A DNA stretch of 33,925 nt from CAYFKJ01 sp964528595 (GTDB lineage: Bacteria; Pseudomonadota; Alphaproteobacteria; UBA2966). Positions 20,438-28,663 of the stretch are shown piece after piece. Position numbers and translations under genes: made by a program. The notes under the pieces are model-generated. The model was not told the origin of the DNA. It was given only the letters and a program-made list of their open reading frames with translations, and made no database searches. The stretch's first letter is position 1. Every line of letters begins with the position of its first letter. The stretch spans positions 1-33,925 of the forward strand of contig CAZGTM010000041.1 in the NCBI GenBank assembly GCA_964528595.1, given 5' to 3'.

Positions 20438-21049
20438 ATGACGATCCATCTTCACCAGGGCGATTTGCCAGCCGACATTGATTTCGGAGAGTCGGTCGCC
20501 ATCGATTCCGAAACCCTCGGCCTCAACCCCCATCGCGACCGCTTGTGCCTAGTGCAATTATCGGCCGGCGACGGCGACGCTCATCTCGTGCAGTTTTCGG
20601 CCGGCGAATACGACGCGCCAAATCTCTGCACGCTGATGCAGAACGCCGCCGTCGCGAAGATCTTTCACTACGCCCGGTTCGACATTGCCGTGATGCGCCA
20701 CTATCTCGGCGTTTCCACCTCACCCGTTTTCTGCACCAAGATCGCTTCGAAGCTCACGCGCACCTATACTGACCGGCACGGCCTCAAGGACCTATGCCGC
20801 GAAATGCTTGGGGTGGACCTCTCGAAGCAGCAACAATCGTCCGATTGGGCTGCCACCACGCTGACGCCGGAGCAAATGGAATATGCCGCGTCCGACGTGT
20901 TGCACCTGCACAAGCTGAAGGCTCTGCTGGTGGACCGGCTGGCCCGGGAAGGCCGGACCGAAATGGCCGATGCGGCTTTCGCCTTCCTGCCGACGCGGGC
21001 GGAGCTCGATCTCGCGGGCTGGCCGGACCAGGACATCTTCGCCCACTAA
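20438..21049 (+). CDS. Ribonuclease D-like 3'-5' exonuclease (short form)
   Basis: DEDDy-family 3'-5' exonuclease of 203 aa, probably trimming the 3' ends of tRNAs or other stable RNAs. Exo I is AIDSETLGL (D23, E25), Exo II is FHYARFDIAVM (D82), and Exo III is YAASDVLHLHKL (Y149, D153). It is about half the length of E. coli RNase D (375 aa) and lacks the C-terminal HRDC domains; such short forms are common in Alphaproteobacteria. The ATG at 20438 fits the domain start and has GCGAG just before it; longer in-frame extensions would run into the tRNA. It lies 82 nt downstream of tRNA-Leu and may share its transcript. Confidence 0.9.
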   Translation: MTIHLHQGDLPADIDFGESVAIDSETLGLNPHRDRLCLVQLSAGDGDAHLVQFSAGEYDAPNLCTLMQNAAVAKIFHYARFDIAVMRHYLGVSTSPVFCTKIASKLTRTYTDRHGLKDLCREMLGVDLSKQQQSSDWAATTLTPEQMEYAASDVLHLHKLKALLVDRLAREGRTEMADAAFAFLPTRAELDLAGWPDQDIFAH

Positions 21050-21083
21050 GCGGCGAGGCACTTGGGCCGATCAAGCCAGGTAA

Positions 21084-21112
21084 TTGAAAATTAAGGGGTT
21101 TTTCCCCATACT
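21084..21112 (+). promoter_or_regulatory. Candidate promoter of the kdsD-lpt operon
   Basis: TTGAAA (21084-21089), 17-nt spacer, CATACT (21107-21112). The spacer contains a short dyad, GGGG (21095-21098) and CCCC (21104-21107), around a T-run. The leader to kdsD would be about 40 nt. Confidence 0.5.
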
Positions 21113-21157
21113 TCGGCTCTTACATGGATACGGGTACAAAAAAGGACCCGACTGGAA

Positions 21158-22189
21158 ATGACCGCTGAAAATCGTCCAGCCCAGACCCCGCCGACCACCG
21201 GCGAACGCGAAACCGATGCAAGCAGCCAAGCCGATCTCGGGGCGGCGCGCCGGGTTCTGAAGCTCGAGGCGGAGGGCCTTGCGGCAATGGCGGCAGCTCT
21301 GGACGATCGGTTTGTCGCAGCAGTCGATATCCTCGCCGCCGTAACGGGCCGGGTGGTGATCAGCGGTATGGGAAAGAGCGGTCACGTCGCCCGCAAGATT
21401 ACGGCCACCATGGCGTCCACCGGCACGCCGGCGACCTACGTCCATCCCGGCGAAGCCAGTCACGGCGACCTGGGTATGATTGCCGAAGGCGATGCCATCC
21501 TGGTCCTGTCGAATTCAGGTGAGACCCCGGAACTGGGCGACGTCGTGGCCTACGCCCGGCGCTTCGCCATCCCCCTTGTCGCCATCGTCGGTCGGCCGGA
21601 CAGCACACTGGGCGGCGCGGCTGATGTCGAACTGCTGCTGCCCTCGGCGCCGGAAGCCTGCCCCTTGGGTCTGGCGCCCACGACCTCGACCACCATGTCG
21701 CTCGGCTTGGGCGACGCCCTGGCGGTGGCGTTGTTGGAACGCAAAGGATTTTCCAGCGACAATTTTCAGGTTCTCCATCCCGGCGGCCAACTGGGCAAAT
21801 CGCTCATCAAGGTCGGCGACATCATGCATGGCGGCGACGCCCTACCGCTGACGGCGCCGGAAACGCCGATGTCGGACGTCATCATTGAAATGAGCGCCAA
21901 GAGCTTCGGCTGTGTCGGCGTCTCCAGCGACGGTGCCCTCGTCGGCATCATCACGGACGGCGATCTCCGCCGCCACATGAACGACGATCTGTTGGGCCGG
22001 ACGGCAGCCGAGGTCATGACCCCGGCGCCCAAGACGATTCGCATCGGTGCGCTGGCCGCCGAAGCGGTCGGCAGAATGAGTACCGATTCGATCACCAGCT
22101 TGTTTGTGGTGGACACCGACAGCGACAATCCGCATCACGTCGTCGGCATCATTCACCTGCACGATTGCCTGCGCCACGGCATCGCATGA
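21158..22189 (+). CDS. kdsD: Arabinose-5-phosphate isomerase (KpsF/GutQ family)
   Basis: Cytoplasmic enzyme that converts ribulose 5-phosphate to arabinose 5-phosphate, the first committed step towards Kdo of LPS. It has 343 aa. The SIS domain covers about residues 55-190, with SGMGKSGHVARKITATMASTG and the HPGEASHGDLGMI segment that holds a catalytic His. Two CBS domains follow (about 215-275 and 285-343). The N-terminal ~25 residues are polar and unconserved. It heads the kdsD-lptC-lptA cluster; its TGA overlaps the lptC start (ATGA), which indicates coupled translation. Confidence 0.95.
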   Translation: MTAENRPAQTPPTTGERETDASSQADLGAARRVLKLEAEGLAAMAAALDDRFVAAVDILAAVTGRVVISGMGKSGHVARKITATMASTGTPATYVHPGEASHGDLGMIAEGDAILVLSNSGETPELGDVVAYARRFAIPLVAIVGRPDSTLGGAADVELLLPSAPEACPLGLAPTTSTTMSLGLGDALAVALLERKGFSSDNFQVLHPGGQLGKSLIKVGDIMHGGDALPLTAPETPMSDVIIEMSAKSFGCVGVSSDGALVGIITDGDLRRHMNDDLLGRTAAEVMTPAPKTIRIGALAAEAVGRMSTDSITSLFVVDTDSDNPHHVVGIIHLHDCLRHGIA

Positions 22190-22878
22190 GCGGCGCGGCC
22201 TCCTCAATGAATGTAGGCGCGGGCGGCGCGGCGCGGCAAACGGCCCTCGACCGTCTGACGCCCGCCAGGAAGGTCACGCCCGAAGTTGGCGGCCGCTACA
22301 GCCGTTTCGTCGGTTTCATGAAATTCAGCTTGCCGATCGTCGCGCTGATCCTCGTCGTGCTGGTCATCGCCTGGCCCGGGATTCAACGTCAATCGGATGG
22401 CTTCCACCTCACCTTCGCCAGCATCGGCAGCGACGAAAGCGGCGCGCCCGGCATGGTCAACGCGCGCTTTGTCGGCACCGACGGCAACGGCCGGCCGTTC
22501 CTGGTGACCGCCACCACGGCAACCCAGGACCCCATGCAGCCGGACGAGATTACGCTCAATGCCCTGCAGGCGGACATGACCTTGAGCAACGGCACCTGGC
22601 TGACGCTCACGGCGGATAGGGGTCTCTATCGGCGTAACGCCGAGTCCCTGACCCTGAGCGGACCGGTCGATCTCTATTCCGACCTCGGTTATGAATTTCA
22701 CGCCGGAGACACCCGGCTGGACCTCGGCGCCGGCGTCGCGGAGAGCGCCCAACCTGTCAGCGGCCAGGGGCCCTTCGGTCTTCTCAACGCCCAGTCGTTC
22801 CGTTTTTCGGACAACGGGCAGCGTTTGTACTTCAGCGGCAAGGTGAAGCTTGTCGTCGAACCCCTGCCCCGGAACTAG
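22186..22878 (+). CDS. lptC: LPS export system protein LptC
   Basis: Bitopic inner-membrane protein that receives LPS from LptB2FG and passes it to LptA. It has 230 aa from the ATG at 22186, which overlaps the kdsD stop by 4 nt. A cytoplasmic segment of about 45 residues precedes one membrane helix (about 46-64: FSLPIVALILVVLVIAWPG). The periplasmic LptC/OstA-like beta-fold follows, with ITLNALQADMTLSNGTWLTLTADRG. The sequence is poorly conserved, as is usual for LptC; context makes the call firm. The N-terminal cytoplasmic extension is longer than in E. coli LptC (191 aa). Confidence 0.9.
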   Translation: MSGAASSMNVGAGGAARQTALDRLTPARKVTPEVGGRYSRFVGFMKFSLPIVALILVVLVIAWPGIQRQSDGFHLTFASIGSDESGAPGMVNARFVGTDGNGRPFLVTATTATQDPMQPDEITLNALQADMTLSNGTWLTLTADRGLYRRNAESLTLSGPVDLYSDLGYEFHAGDTRLDLGAGVAESAQPVSGQGPFGLLNAQSFRFSDNGQRLYFSGKVKLVVEPLPRN

Positions 22879-22895
22879 CGGATAGTATCGAACAC

Positions 22896-23456
22896 ATGCC
22901 AGCCCAAAACCCCAGCCGCCGCGCCGTCGCCACCCTGTTGTCATCAGTTTTCCTCCTGACCGCCGCGCTGCCTCTAGCGGCGCCGGCCCTGAGCCAGTCC
23001 GCGCCGACCACCCGCCATGATTCGAGCCAGCCCATCGAAATCACCGCGGACGCGCTGGAGGTTCAGCAAAACAAACAGATCGCCACCTTCAGCGGCAACG
23101 TTAACGCCCTCCAGGGCGAGATGCTGCTGCGGGCCGAAACCGTCACGGTTTACTACCGGCCGCAAAGCGGCTCGGCGGCGGTACAGGGCGCGATCTCCCG
23201 CATCGACGCCGTCGGGCAGGTGTTTTTCTCCAGTCCCGGTCAGACAGCACAGGGCGACACCGGTCTCTACGATGTCGACAAAAGCATCATCGTGCTCAAC
23301 GGCAACGTCGTGCTGACCCGGGAAGAAAACGTCATCCGCGGCAATCGCGTGGTTCTCAATCTAGCGACCGGCCGCAGCAAGGTCGAAGGCGCCGCAGGCA
23401 CCAAGGGCGGCCGCGTCAAAGGCCTCTTCGTACCCAGCAAAAAGAAGAGCAATTGA
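22896..23456 (+). CDS. lptA: Periplasmic LPS-bridge protein LptA
   Basis: Periplasmic OstA-like protein that forms the bridge carrying LPS from LptC to LptD. It has 186 aa with a Sec signal peptide (RRAVATLLSSVFLLTAALPLAAPALS, cleavage probably near residue 34). The beta-jellyroll follows, starting PIEITADALEVQQNKQIATFSGNVNALQGE, with VLNGNVVLTREENVIRGNRVVLNLATGR in the second half, both typical of the family. The C-terminal end is basic. It starts 17 nt after lptC in the same operon; the Shine-Dalgarno is weak. Confidence 0.94.
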   Translation: MPAQNPSRRAVATLLSSVFLLTAALPLAAPALSQSAPTTRHDSSQPIEITADALEVQQNKQIATFSGNVNALQGEMLLRAETVTVYYRPQSGSAAVQGAISRIDAVGQVFFSSPGQTAQGDTGLYDVDKSIIVLNGNVVLTREENVIRGNRVVLNLATGRSKVEGAAGTKGGRVKGLFVPSKKKSN

Positions 23457-23515
23457 CCGCTCTCTGCCGATTTTGTTCGCGCACCGGGTCCGAATTGCCT
23501 AAAATGGCATGAAAA

Positions 23516-23545
23516 TTGATGTTGCGCTGAAACCCAGGCTACACT
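23516..23545 (+). promoter_or_regulatory. Candidate internal promoter before lptB
   Basis: TTGATG (23516-23521), 18-nt spacer, TACACT (23540-23545) in the 127-nt gap between lptA and lptB. It would allow lptB-rpoN to be expressed separately from kdsD-lptCA. Confidence 0.4.
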
Positions 23546-23583
23546 GAACAAATGTTCACGGCATCATGTGGTAATTATCGGGT

Positions 23584-24399
23584 ATGAACGACACACGCCA
23601 AGCCCACAACAACGACACCACCGCCCGACCGGCGGATCCTGAAGAGTCCGGGAACCAGCCGCGCTTGGTGAGCCACAATACGGGGCTCACGATCAATAAA
23701 ATCGGCAAGAGTTTCAAGAAACGGCCGGTGCTGCGCGATGTCAGTCTGGGCGTCCGGCGCGGCGAAGCGGTGGGCCTCCTGGGGCCCAACGGGGCGGGCA
23801 AGACCACCTGCTTTTACATCATCACCGGATTGATCGCCGCGGACCACGGCGCCATCAGCCTTGACGGACATGACATTACGCCGCTGCCGATGTATCGCCG
23901 GGCGCGGCTGGGGATCGGCTACCTGCCGCAAGAAGCCTCCATTTTCCGTGGCCTGTCGGTCGAAAATAATTTGCGGGCGGTCCTGGAGGTCGCCGAACCG
24001 ATCCACGACGTGCGCGAGGCGATGCTGGACGACTTGCTGGCGGAGTTTTCCATCTCCCATCTCCGGCGCACCCCGGCCCTGGCTTTGTCGGGCGGCGAAC
24101 GCCGCCGCGTGGAAATCGCCCGCGCCTTGGCCTCGCGGCCGAGTTTCATGCTGTTGGACGAGCCCCTCGCCGGCATTGATCCGATCGCCGTCAGCGACAT
24201 TCGCGACCTCGTCTCGCACCTCAAGGATCGCGGCATCGGCGTCCTGATCACAGACCACAACGTCCGCGAGACGCTCGATATCATCGACCGGGCCTACATC
24301 ATTCACGAAGGGCGCGTGCTGATGGAAGGCCCGCCTTCCGAAATCGTCGCCCACGAGGATGTCCGCCGCGTCTATCTGGGCGAGCGCTTCAGCCTCTAG
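23584..24399 (+). CDS. lptB: LPS export ABC transporter ATP-binding protein LptB
   Basis: Cytoplasmic ATPase that powers LPS extraction by LptFG. It has 271 aa. Walker A is GPNGAGKTT (about residue 77), the Q-loop is YLPQEASIFRGLSV, the signature motif is LSGGERRRVEIARAL, Walker B is FMLLDEPLAGIDP, and the switch His is in VLITDHNVRETL. The hydrophilic N-terminal extension of about 30 residues is absent from E. coli LptB (241 aa), so the true start could be the in-frame GTG at 23668; neither site has a good Shine-Dalgarno. rpoN begins 15 nt downstream. Confidence 0.96.
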   Translation: MNDTRQAHNNDTTARPADPEESGNQPRLVSHNTGLTINKIGKSFKKRPVLRDVSLGVRRGEAVGLLGPNGAGKTTCFYIITGLIAADHGAISLDGHDITPLPMYRRARLGIGYLPQEASIFRGLSVENNLRAVLEVAEPIHDVREAMLDDLLAEFSISHLRRTPALALSGGERRRVEIARALASRPSFMLLDEPLAGIDPIAVSDIRDLVSHLKDRGIGVLITDHNVRETLDIIDRAYIIHEGRVLMEGPPSEIVAHEDVRRVYLGERFSL

Positions 24400-24414
24400 G
24401 GTCGGATATTAGTC

Positions 24415-25992
24415 TTGGCACTCACGCCTAAATTGGAGCTCCGGCAAGGCCAACAACTGGTCATGACGCCGCAGTTGCAGCAGGCCATCAAGCTGTTGCA
24501 ATTCACCAATCTCGAGCTAATCGAATACGTCGAGCAGGAGGTCGAGCAAAATCCGCTGTTGGATCATGTCGACCCCAACCGGGCCGAGCGCGGCGACGGC
24601 GTTAAGGAGGAGGCATCGGCGTCCGACCAGTCGGTGGCGGAAAATCGTGAAGCGGCGGCGGAGCAGGGCGGCGATCTCGACGTGCCGGACAGTGCCGAGC
24701 TGTCCTCGGTCGAGAGTTTGCCCGAGGCCAACGATGCCCCCCTGGATGTCAGCGACGGCGACATTTATGAGCCCGACGCGCCGGACATCGGTCCCGCTCC
24801 CGATTACGGCGAGGCCGGCCTGGGCGGCAGCCTGATTTCCGGCAGCGGCGGACGCAGCGATTTCAGCAACGACGACTATGCTTTCGAGCAAAGCCTCAGC
24901 GAGGTCGTCTCCCTCAGCGATCACCTGAACAATCAACTCAGCGACGACCTGACGGATCCGGTCGACAGGCTGATCGGCATCCACCTGATCGACATGCTGG
25001 ACGAGGCGGGTTACATGGGCGGCGACCTTGAGAGCATCGCCGAAATGGTCGGTTGTCCCTTGGAACAGGTCGAAACGACACTGCAGCATTTGCAGACATT
25101 TGATCCGCCGGGCGTGTTTGCCCGAGATCTGCAGGAGTGCCTGGCGCTTCAGCTGAAGGTGCTCGACCGTTTCGATCCCGCCATGGAAGTGTTCGTCGGC
25201 AACCTGGATCTGCTGGCCAAGCATGAACTGGGGCAATTGGCGAAGCTTTGCAGCGTCGACGGCGAAGACATTGCCGAGATGGTGCAGGAGGTCAAAGCCT
25301 TGAACCCGAAACCGGGTTTGGCTTTCGGCGGCGAAGTGGTCCAACCCGTTGTGCCTGATGTCTTCGTGAGGGCCAACCCCGGCGGCGGCTGGCTGGTCGA
25401 GCTCAACAGCGACACCCTGCCCAAGGTGCTGGTCAACATGCGCTACCACGCCAAGATAACCGGCACGGCGATGCGCGAGGAAGACAAGGCCTATCTCACC
25501 GACCAGCTCAATTCGGCGAACTGGCTGGTGAAATCGCTCGACCAGCGGGCCAACACCATCCTCAGGGTCGGAACCGAACTGGTGCGGCAACAGGACGGAT
25601 TTCTGGTCAATGGCGTGCGCCACCTGAGACCGCTTAATCTGCGGGACATCGCGGAGGTCATCGAAATGCACGAGAGCACCGTGAGCCGGGTGACCGCCAA
25701 TAAATACATTGCGACGCCGCGCGGCATCTACCCGATGAAATATTTCTTCACCTCGGCGATCGCCTCAACCTCGGGCGGCCAGGCGCATTCGGCAGAATCG
25801 GTCCGCGACCGCATCCGCGAACTCATCGACAACGAGGAGATCAAGGCGATCCTGTCGGATGACAAGATCGTCGATCTGTTGAAGCAGCAAGGATTGAATA
25901 TTGCGCGCCGCACGGTGGCGAAATACCGTGAAGCCATGCGCATTCCATCGTCCGTCGAAAGACGCCGGCAGAAGCGCGCACAAGCATCTTAA
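24415..25992 (+). CDS. rpoN: RNA polymerase sigma-54 factor
   Basis: Alternative sigma factor that directs RNA polymerase to -24/-12 promoters and needs AAA+ activators; it typically controls nitrogen assimilation and often flagella. It has 525 aa. Region I is Q- and L-rich (QGQQLVMTPQLQQAIKLLQ). A long acidic region II (about 48-145) is followed by the core-binding domain, the HTH segment (LRDIAEVIEMHESTVSRVTANKY) and the RpoN box ARRTVAKYRE (497-506). The start is TTG at 24415; it gives the standard MALTPKLELRQGQ N-terminus, and no ATG fits. It follows lptB by 15 nt and precedes hpf and ptsN, the classical arrangement. Confidence 0.98.
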   Translation: MALTPKLELRQGQQLVMTPQLQQAIKLLQFTNLELIEYVEQEVEQNPLLDHVDPNRAERGDGVKEEASASDQSVAENREAAAEQGGDLDVPDSAELSSVESLPEANDAPLDVSDGDIYEPDAPDIGPAPDYGEAGLGGSLISGSGGRSDFSNDDYAFEQSLSEVVSLSDHLNNQLSDDLTDPVDRLIGIHLIDMLDEAGYMGGDLESIAEMVGCPLEQVETTLQHLQTFDPPGVFARDLQECLALQLKVLDRFDPAMEVFVGNLDLLAKHELGQLAKLCSVDGEDIAEMVQEVKALNPKPGLAFGGEVVQPVVPDVFVRANPGGGWLVELNSDTLPKVLVNMRYHAKITGTAMREEDKAYLTDQLNSANWLVKSLDQRANTILRVGTELVRQQDGFLVNGVRHLRPLNLRDIAEVIEMHESTVSRVTANKYIATPRGIYPMKYFFTSAIASTSGGQAHSAESVRDRIRELIDNEEIKAILSDDKIVDLLKQQGLNIARRTVAKYREAMRIPSSVERRRQKRAQAS

Positions 25993-25996
25993 GACC

Positions 25997-26018
25997 ACCG
26001 GATTCAACGAAATCCGGT
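25997..26018. repeat. Hairpin just after rpoN
   Basis: ACCGGATT (25997-26004), 6-nt loop, AATCCGGT (26011-26018): a perfect 8-bp stem starting 5 nt after the rpoN stop. No T-run follows, so it is more likely a 3'-end stabiliser or weak terminator than an intrinsic terminator. Confidence 0.55.
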
Positions 26019-26100
26019 TACGACAGACTACCCCTCTCATCCGCACGAGGGACACAAGTGTATGAAAACAGGGATGGAATCAGGGTAACGCGGGTAATGG

Positions 26101-26129
26101 TTGACAGCCTTTGTGGGCAGAACTATTTT
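26101..26129 (+). promoter_or_regulatory. Sigma-70-type promoter of hpf-ptsN
   Basis: A perfect TTGACA (26101-26106), 17-nt spacer, TATTTT (26124-26129). The predicted start near 26136 gives a leader of about 87 nt to hpf. This is the best-matching vegetative promoter in the window. Confidence 0.65.
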
Positions 26130-26222
26130 CCGCGCACCCTGAGGACAGGGCCCAAGCAACATAGTTGATGTTCATATAAACAACGGACGCCGGCCTTAGG
26201 CAAGATTCCGGGACGATTTCCC

Positions 26223-26819
26223 ATGCAAGTAACCATTACCGGTAAGCAAATGGATGTTGGCGACAGCCTCCGCGGCCACGTTGAGGCCCGCCTCGATGAG
26301 GGCGTTACCAAGTATTTTTCAAAACCGATTGAGGCCCATGTGGTGTTTTACCGCGAAGGCAGCGGCTTTCAGACCGATTGCTCCGTCCATGTCGGAGCCG
26401 GCATGAATTTGCAGGCGCGGGGCGCCGCCGAAGATCCCCACGGCAGCTTTGACGACGCGCTCGGGCGCCTGGAAAAGCGCTTGAGACGCTACAAACGCCG
26501 GCTGCGCGATCACCACAAATCGCCGCGCAGCGAAAGCATGCAGGCGCAAGCTTACGTTCTCGCCCCCGAGGAGGAAGAGGGCCCGGAAACGCCGGATGGC
26601 GGTCCGGTCATCGTGGCCGAAACCACGACCGACCTGCCGACCGTCACGGTCGGCGAGGCGGTCATGCGAATGGACCTCGCCGATGCGCCGGTTCAGGTGT
26701 TTCACAATTCGGCCCATGGCGGCCTGAATGTTGTTTACCGGCGGGCCGACGGAAACGTGGGCTGGATAGACGCCGTTTCGGTACAGTCAAATGTTGAGGA
26801 AGATCATGGAGATCGTTGA
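26223..26819 (+). CDS. hpf: Ribosome hibernation-promoting factor, long form
   Basis: Ribosome-associated protein that silences ribosomes in stationary phase; long forms dimerise 70S particles into 100S. It has 198 aa. The N-terminal RaiA/YfiA domain covers about residues 1-100 (MQVTITGKQMDVGDSLRGHVEARL, then a basic stretch LEKRLRRYKRRLRDHHK). A linker of about 45 residues precedes the C-terminal dimerisation domain (about 140-198) with VTVGEAVMRMDLADAPVQVFHN and GLNVVYRRADGNVGWI. It lies between rpoN and ptsN, as in many proteobacteria, and overlaps ptsN by 14 nt. Confidence 0.95.
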   Translation: MQVTITGKQMDVGDSLRGHVEARLDEGVTKYFSKPIEAHVVFYREGSGFQTDCSVHVGAGMNLQARGAAEDPHGSFDDALGRLEKRLRRYKRRLRDHHKSPRSESMQAQAYVLAPEEEEGPETPDGGPVIVAETTTDLPTVTVGEAVMRMDLADAPVQVFHNSAHGGLNVVYRRADGNVGWIDAVSVQSNVEEDHGDR

Positions 26820-27270
26820 TCTTTTAAGCACCGAAGGGGTCGTCGCCAACCTCAAGGTGTCGAGTAAGAAACAGACCCTTCAGGAACTGGCGCAAAGAGC
26901 CGCCGCGGTGACCGGCGCCGAGGAGCGCGCGATATTCGATGTGCTGCTGGAACGCGAGCGGCTGGGGACGACGGGCGTGGGCAACGGCATCGCCATTCCC
27001 CACGGTAAATTGAGCGAGATCGAACGCCTTTACGGACTGTTCGCCCGGCTCGAAGTTCCGGTCGAGTTCGAAGCCATCGACGAACAACCGGTCGATTTGA
27101 TTTTTCTCCTGCTGGCGCCGGAAGAAGCGGGCGCCGATCACCTCAAAGCGTTGGCCCGGGTATCGCGCCTGTTGCGCGACAAGGCGATGTGCGAAAAATT
27201 GCGCGGCGCCGATGAATCGGACGCTTTGTTCGCTCTGCTGACCGAATCGACGAATACCCACGCGGCCTAG
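26806..27270 (+). CDS. ptsN: PTS IIA-like nitrogen regulatory protein PtsN
   Basis: EIIA-Ntr, the terminal phosphate acceptor of the nitrogen phosphotransferase system, which regulates rather than transports. It has 154 aa from the ATG at 26806; GAGGA lies 6 nt upstream, whereas an ATG at 26791 has none. The phosphorylated residue is H66 in GNGIAIPHGKL. The conserved VPVEFEAIDEQPVDLIFLLLAPE and HLKALARVSRLLRD follow. Overlap with the hpf 3' end suggests translational coupling. Clustering with rpoN supports the regulatory role. Confidence 0.96.
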   Translation: MEIVDLLSTEGVVANLKVSSKKQTLQELAQRAAAVTGAEERAIFDVLLERERLGTTGVGNGIAIPHGKLSEIERLYGLFARLEVPVEFEAIDEQPVDLIFLLLAPEEAGADHLKALARVSRLLRDKAMCEKLRGADESDALFALLTESTNTHAA

Positions 27271-27315
27271 AGACCAAAGCGCACCTGGAGATCCACCACC
27301 GGAGGATTTCGCGCC

Positions 27316-28377
27316 ATGCCGACGACCTGGCGAAACATAGCCGGCCTAAATTTCATTTCCCTGAACTTTCTTGTCATGGCGGCGGCGCTCGCGCTGGGTA
27401 CGGCTGTGGCACGTGCCGCCGACGGCACCCTCGAACTTGCGCTGCCGGTCCGCTGCGAACTCAACAAGACCTGCTGGATACAAAACTACGTCGACCGGGA
27501 TCCCGGGCCCGGCACCGCCGATCATCATTGCGGCAGCCTTTCCTATGACGGCCACAAGGGCACCGATTTCAGGCTCTCCGATTATGCCGCCATGCGTCGT
27601 GGCGTGCGCGTACTGGCCGCCGCTGCCGGGAAAGTCAGAGGCATGCGCGACGGTGTTGCAGAGAAAATCGGCGGCCGCCGAAACGCAGCGGCGATCAAAG
27701 GCAAGGAATGCGGCAACGGCCTGGTGCTCGACCACGGCGGTGGTTGGGAGACGCAGTACTGCCACATGCGCCGCGGCAGCGTCACCGTTCGAACAGGCCA
27801 GGCCGTGGCCGCCGGTCAAACCCTCGGCTACATCGGCATGTCGGGCGATACGGAATTCCCCCATCTGCATCTCTCCGTCCGCCACAACGGAAAGGTCATC
27901 GATCCGTTCGACGGCAGGGAGTGGGGCGAAAACTCCCTCTGCGGGCTCGACGCCGAGCCGCTGTGGAAACAACAAATCCAGGCGGCGCTGAAATACCGCG
28001 CCGGCGGCCTGCTGCGTGCCGGCTTCGCGCCGCGCAAACCTTCAAAGCCGGAAATTTTGAACGGAGAATTTGCCGCGGCGGCATACCCCCGAACGGTCCC
28101 CACCTTGTTTTTTTGGGTGCTGGGCTACGGGCTGCGGGCGGATGACATTGAAGAATTCCTCATCGTCGATCCCGGGGGCGAAGCCATATTGTTCGGCAAG
28201 CGTCCGCCGGCCGGCCGGAGCAAGGCGCAGTGGTTCACCTACGCCGGCAAAAAGCACAAGGGCAAAGCCTGGCGAACGGGCCGTTACAGGGCACGCTACA
28301 GACTGCTGCGACGTCCTACAGGCGGCGGCTCCCGGCGCATTGTATTCGAGGTGAGAAAGTCGCTGGTGTTGCGGTGA
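27316..28377 (+). CDS. Secreted M23 (LytM-type) metallopeptidase
   Basis: Probable periplasmic peptidoglycan endopeptidase or a degenerate wall-remodelling regulator. It has 353 aa with a signal peptide ending ARA-AD near residue 35. Zinc-site motifs are present: GHKGTDF (H and D ligands) near residue 78 and HLHLSVRHNG (HxH) near residue 178, so it is likely catalytically active. Four Cys in the mature region (CELNKTC, DHHCG and ECGNG) may form disulfides. A C-terminal domain of about 120 residues (from about 235) is family-specific and unrecognised. GGAGG lies about 10 nt before the ATG. It converges with the DUF1150 gene. Confidence 0.88.
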   Translation: MPTTWRNIAGLNFISLNFLVMAAALALGTAVARAADGTLELALPVRCELNKTCWIQNYVDRDPGPGTADHHCGSLSYDGHKGTDFRLSDYAAMRRGVRVLAAAAGKVRGMRDGVAEKIGGRRNAAAIKGKECGNGLVLDHGGGWETQYCHMRRGSVTVRTGQAVAAGQTLGYIGMSGDTEFPHLHLSVRHNGKVIDPFDGREWGENSLCGLDAEPLWKQQIQAALKYRAGGLLRAGFAPRKPSKPEILNGEFAAAAYPRTVPTLFFWVLGYGLRADDIEEFLIVDPGGEAILFGKRPPAGRSKAQWFTYAGKKHKGKAWRTGRYRARYRLLRRPTGGGSRRIVFEVRKSLVLR

Positions 28378-28383
28378 AGCCGT

Positions 28384-28605
28384 TCAGTGAACGCTGACGG
28401 CGTTGAATTCGTTGGAGGCCGCGGCGGCGAACGCGGTATCCCGATCCGCCAGGACGGCCAGCTCGGTGCCATCCGAAGCGTGCACTGCATAGGCGGCCTC
28501 GCCGTCGATGGTAACGCGTTTCACGTAGGCCAAAGACGGATCATTCAGCGCCGCCATGAATTGGGACGTGATGGTTGCAAGTTTGTCATTTCCGTCGTTC
28601 AGCAT
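28384..28605 (-). CDS. DUF1150 family protein
   Basis: Small protein of 73 aa from the ATG at 28605, which has AGGGTG about 7 nt upstream; a GTG at 28614 is too close to that site. The family pattern is visible: LAYVKRVTIDGEAAYAVHASDGTELAVLADRDTAFAAA, ending in VSVH. DUF1150 proteins are found almost only in Alphaproteobacteria, typically right after an hsp20 gene as here (58-nt gap, same strand). The function is unknown; co-expression with Hsp20 under heat control is inferred. Confidence 0.85.
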   Translation of the reverse strand: MLNDGNDKLATITSQFMAALNDPSLAYVKRVTIDGEAAYAVHASDGTELAVLADRDTAFAAAASNEFNAVSVH

Positions 28606-28663
28606 GGCTTTCACCCTAAACCAAAATTATGAAAAATCCGTTGCCACGGCCGTTATGCGTCCA

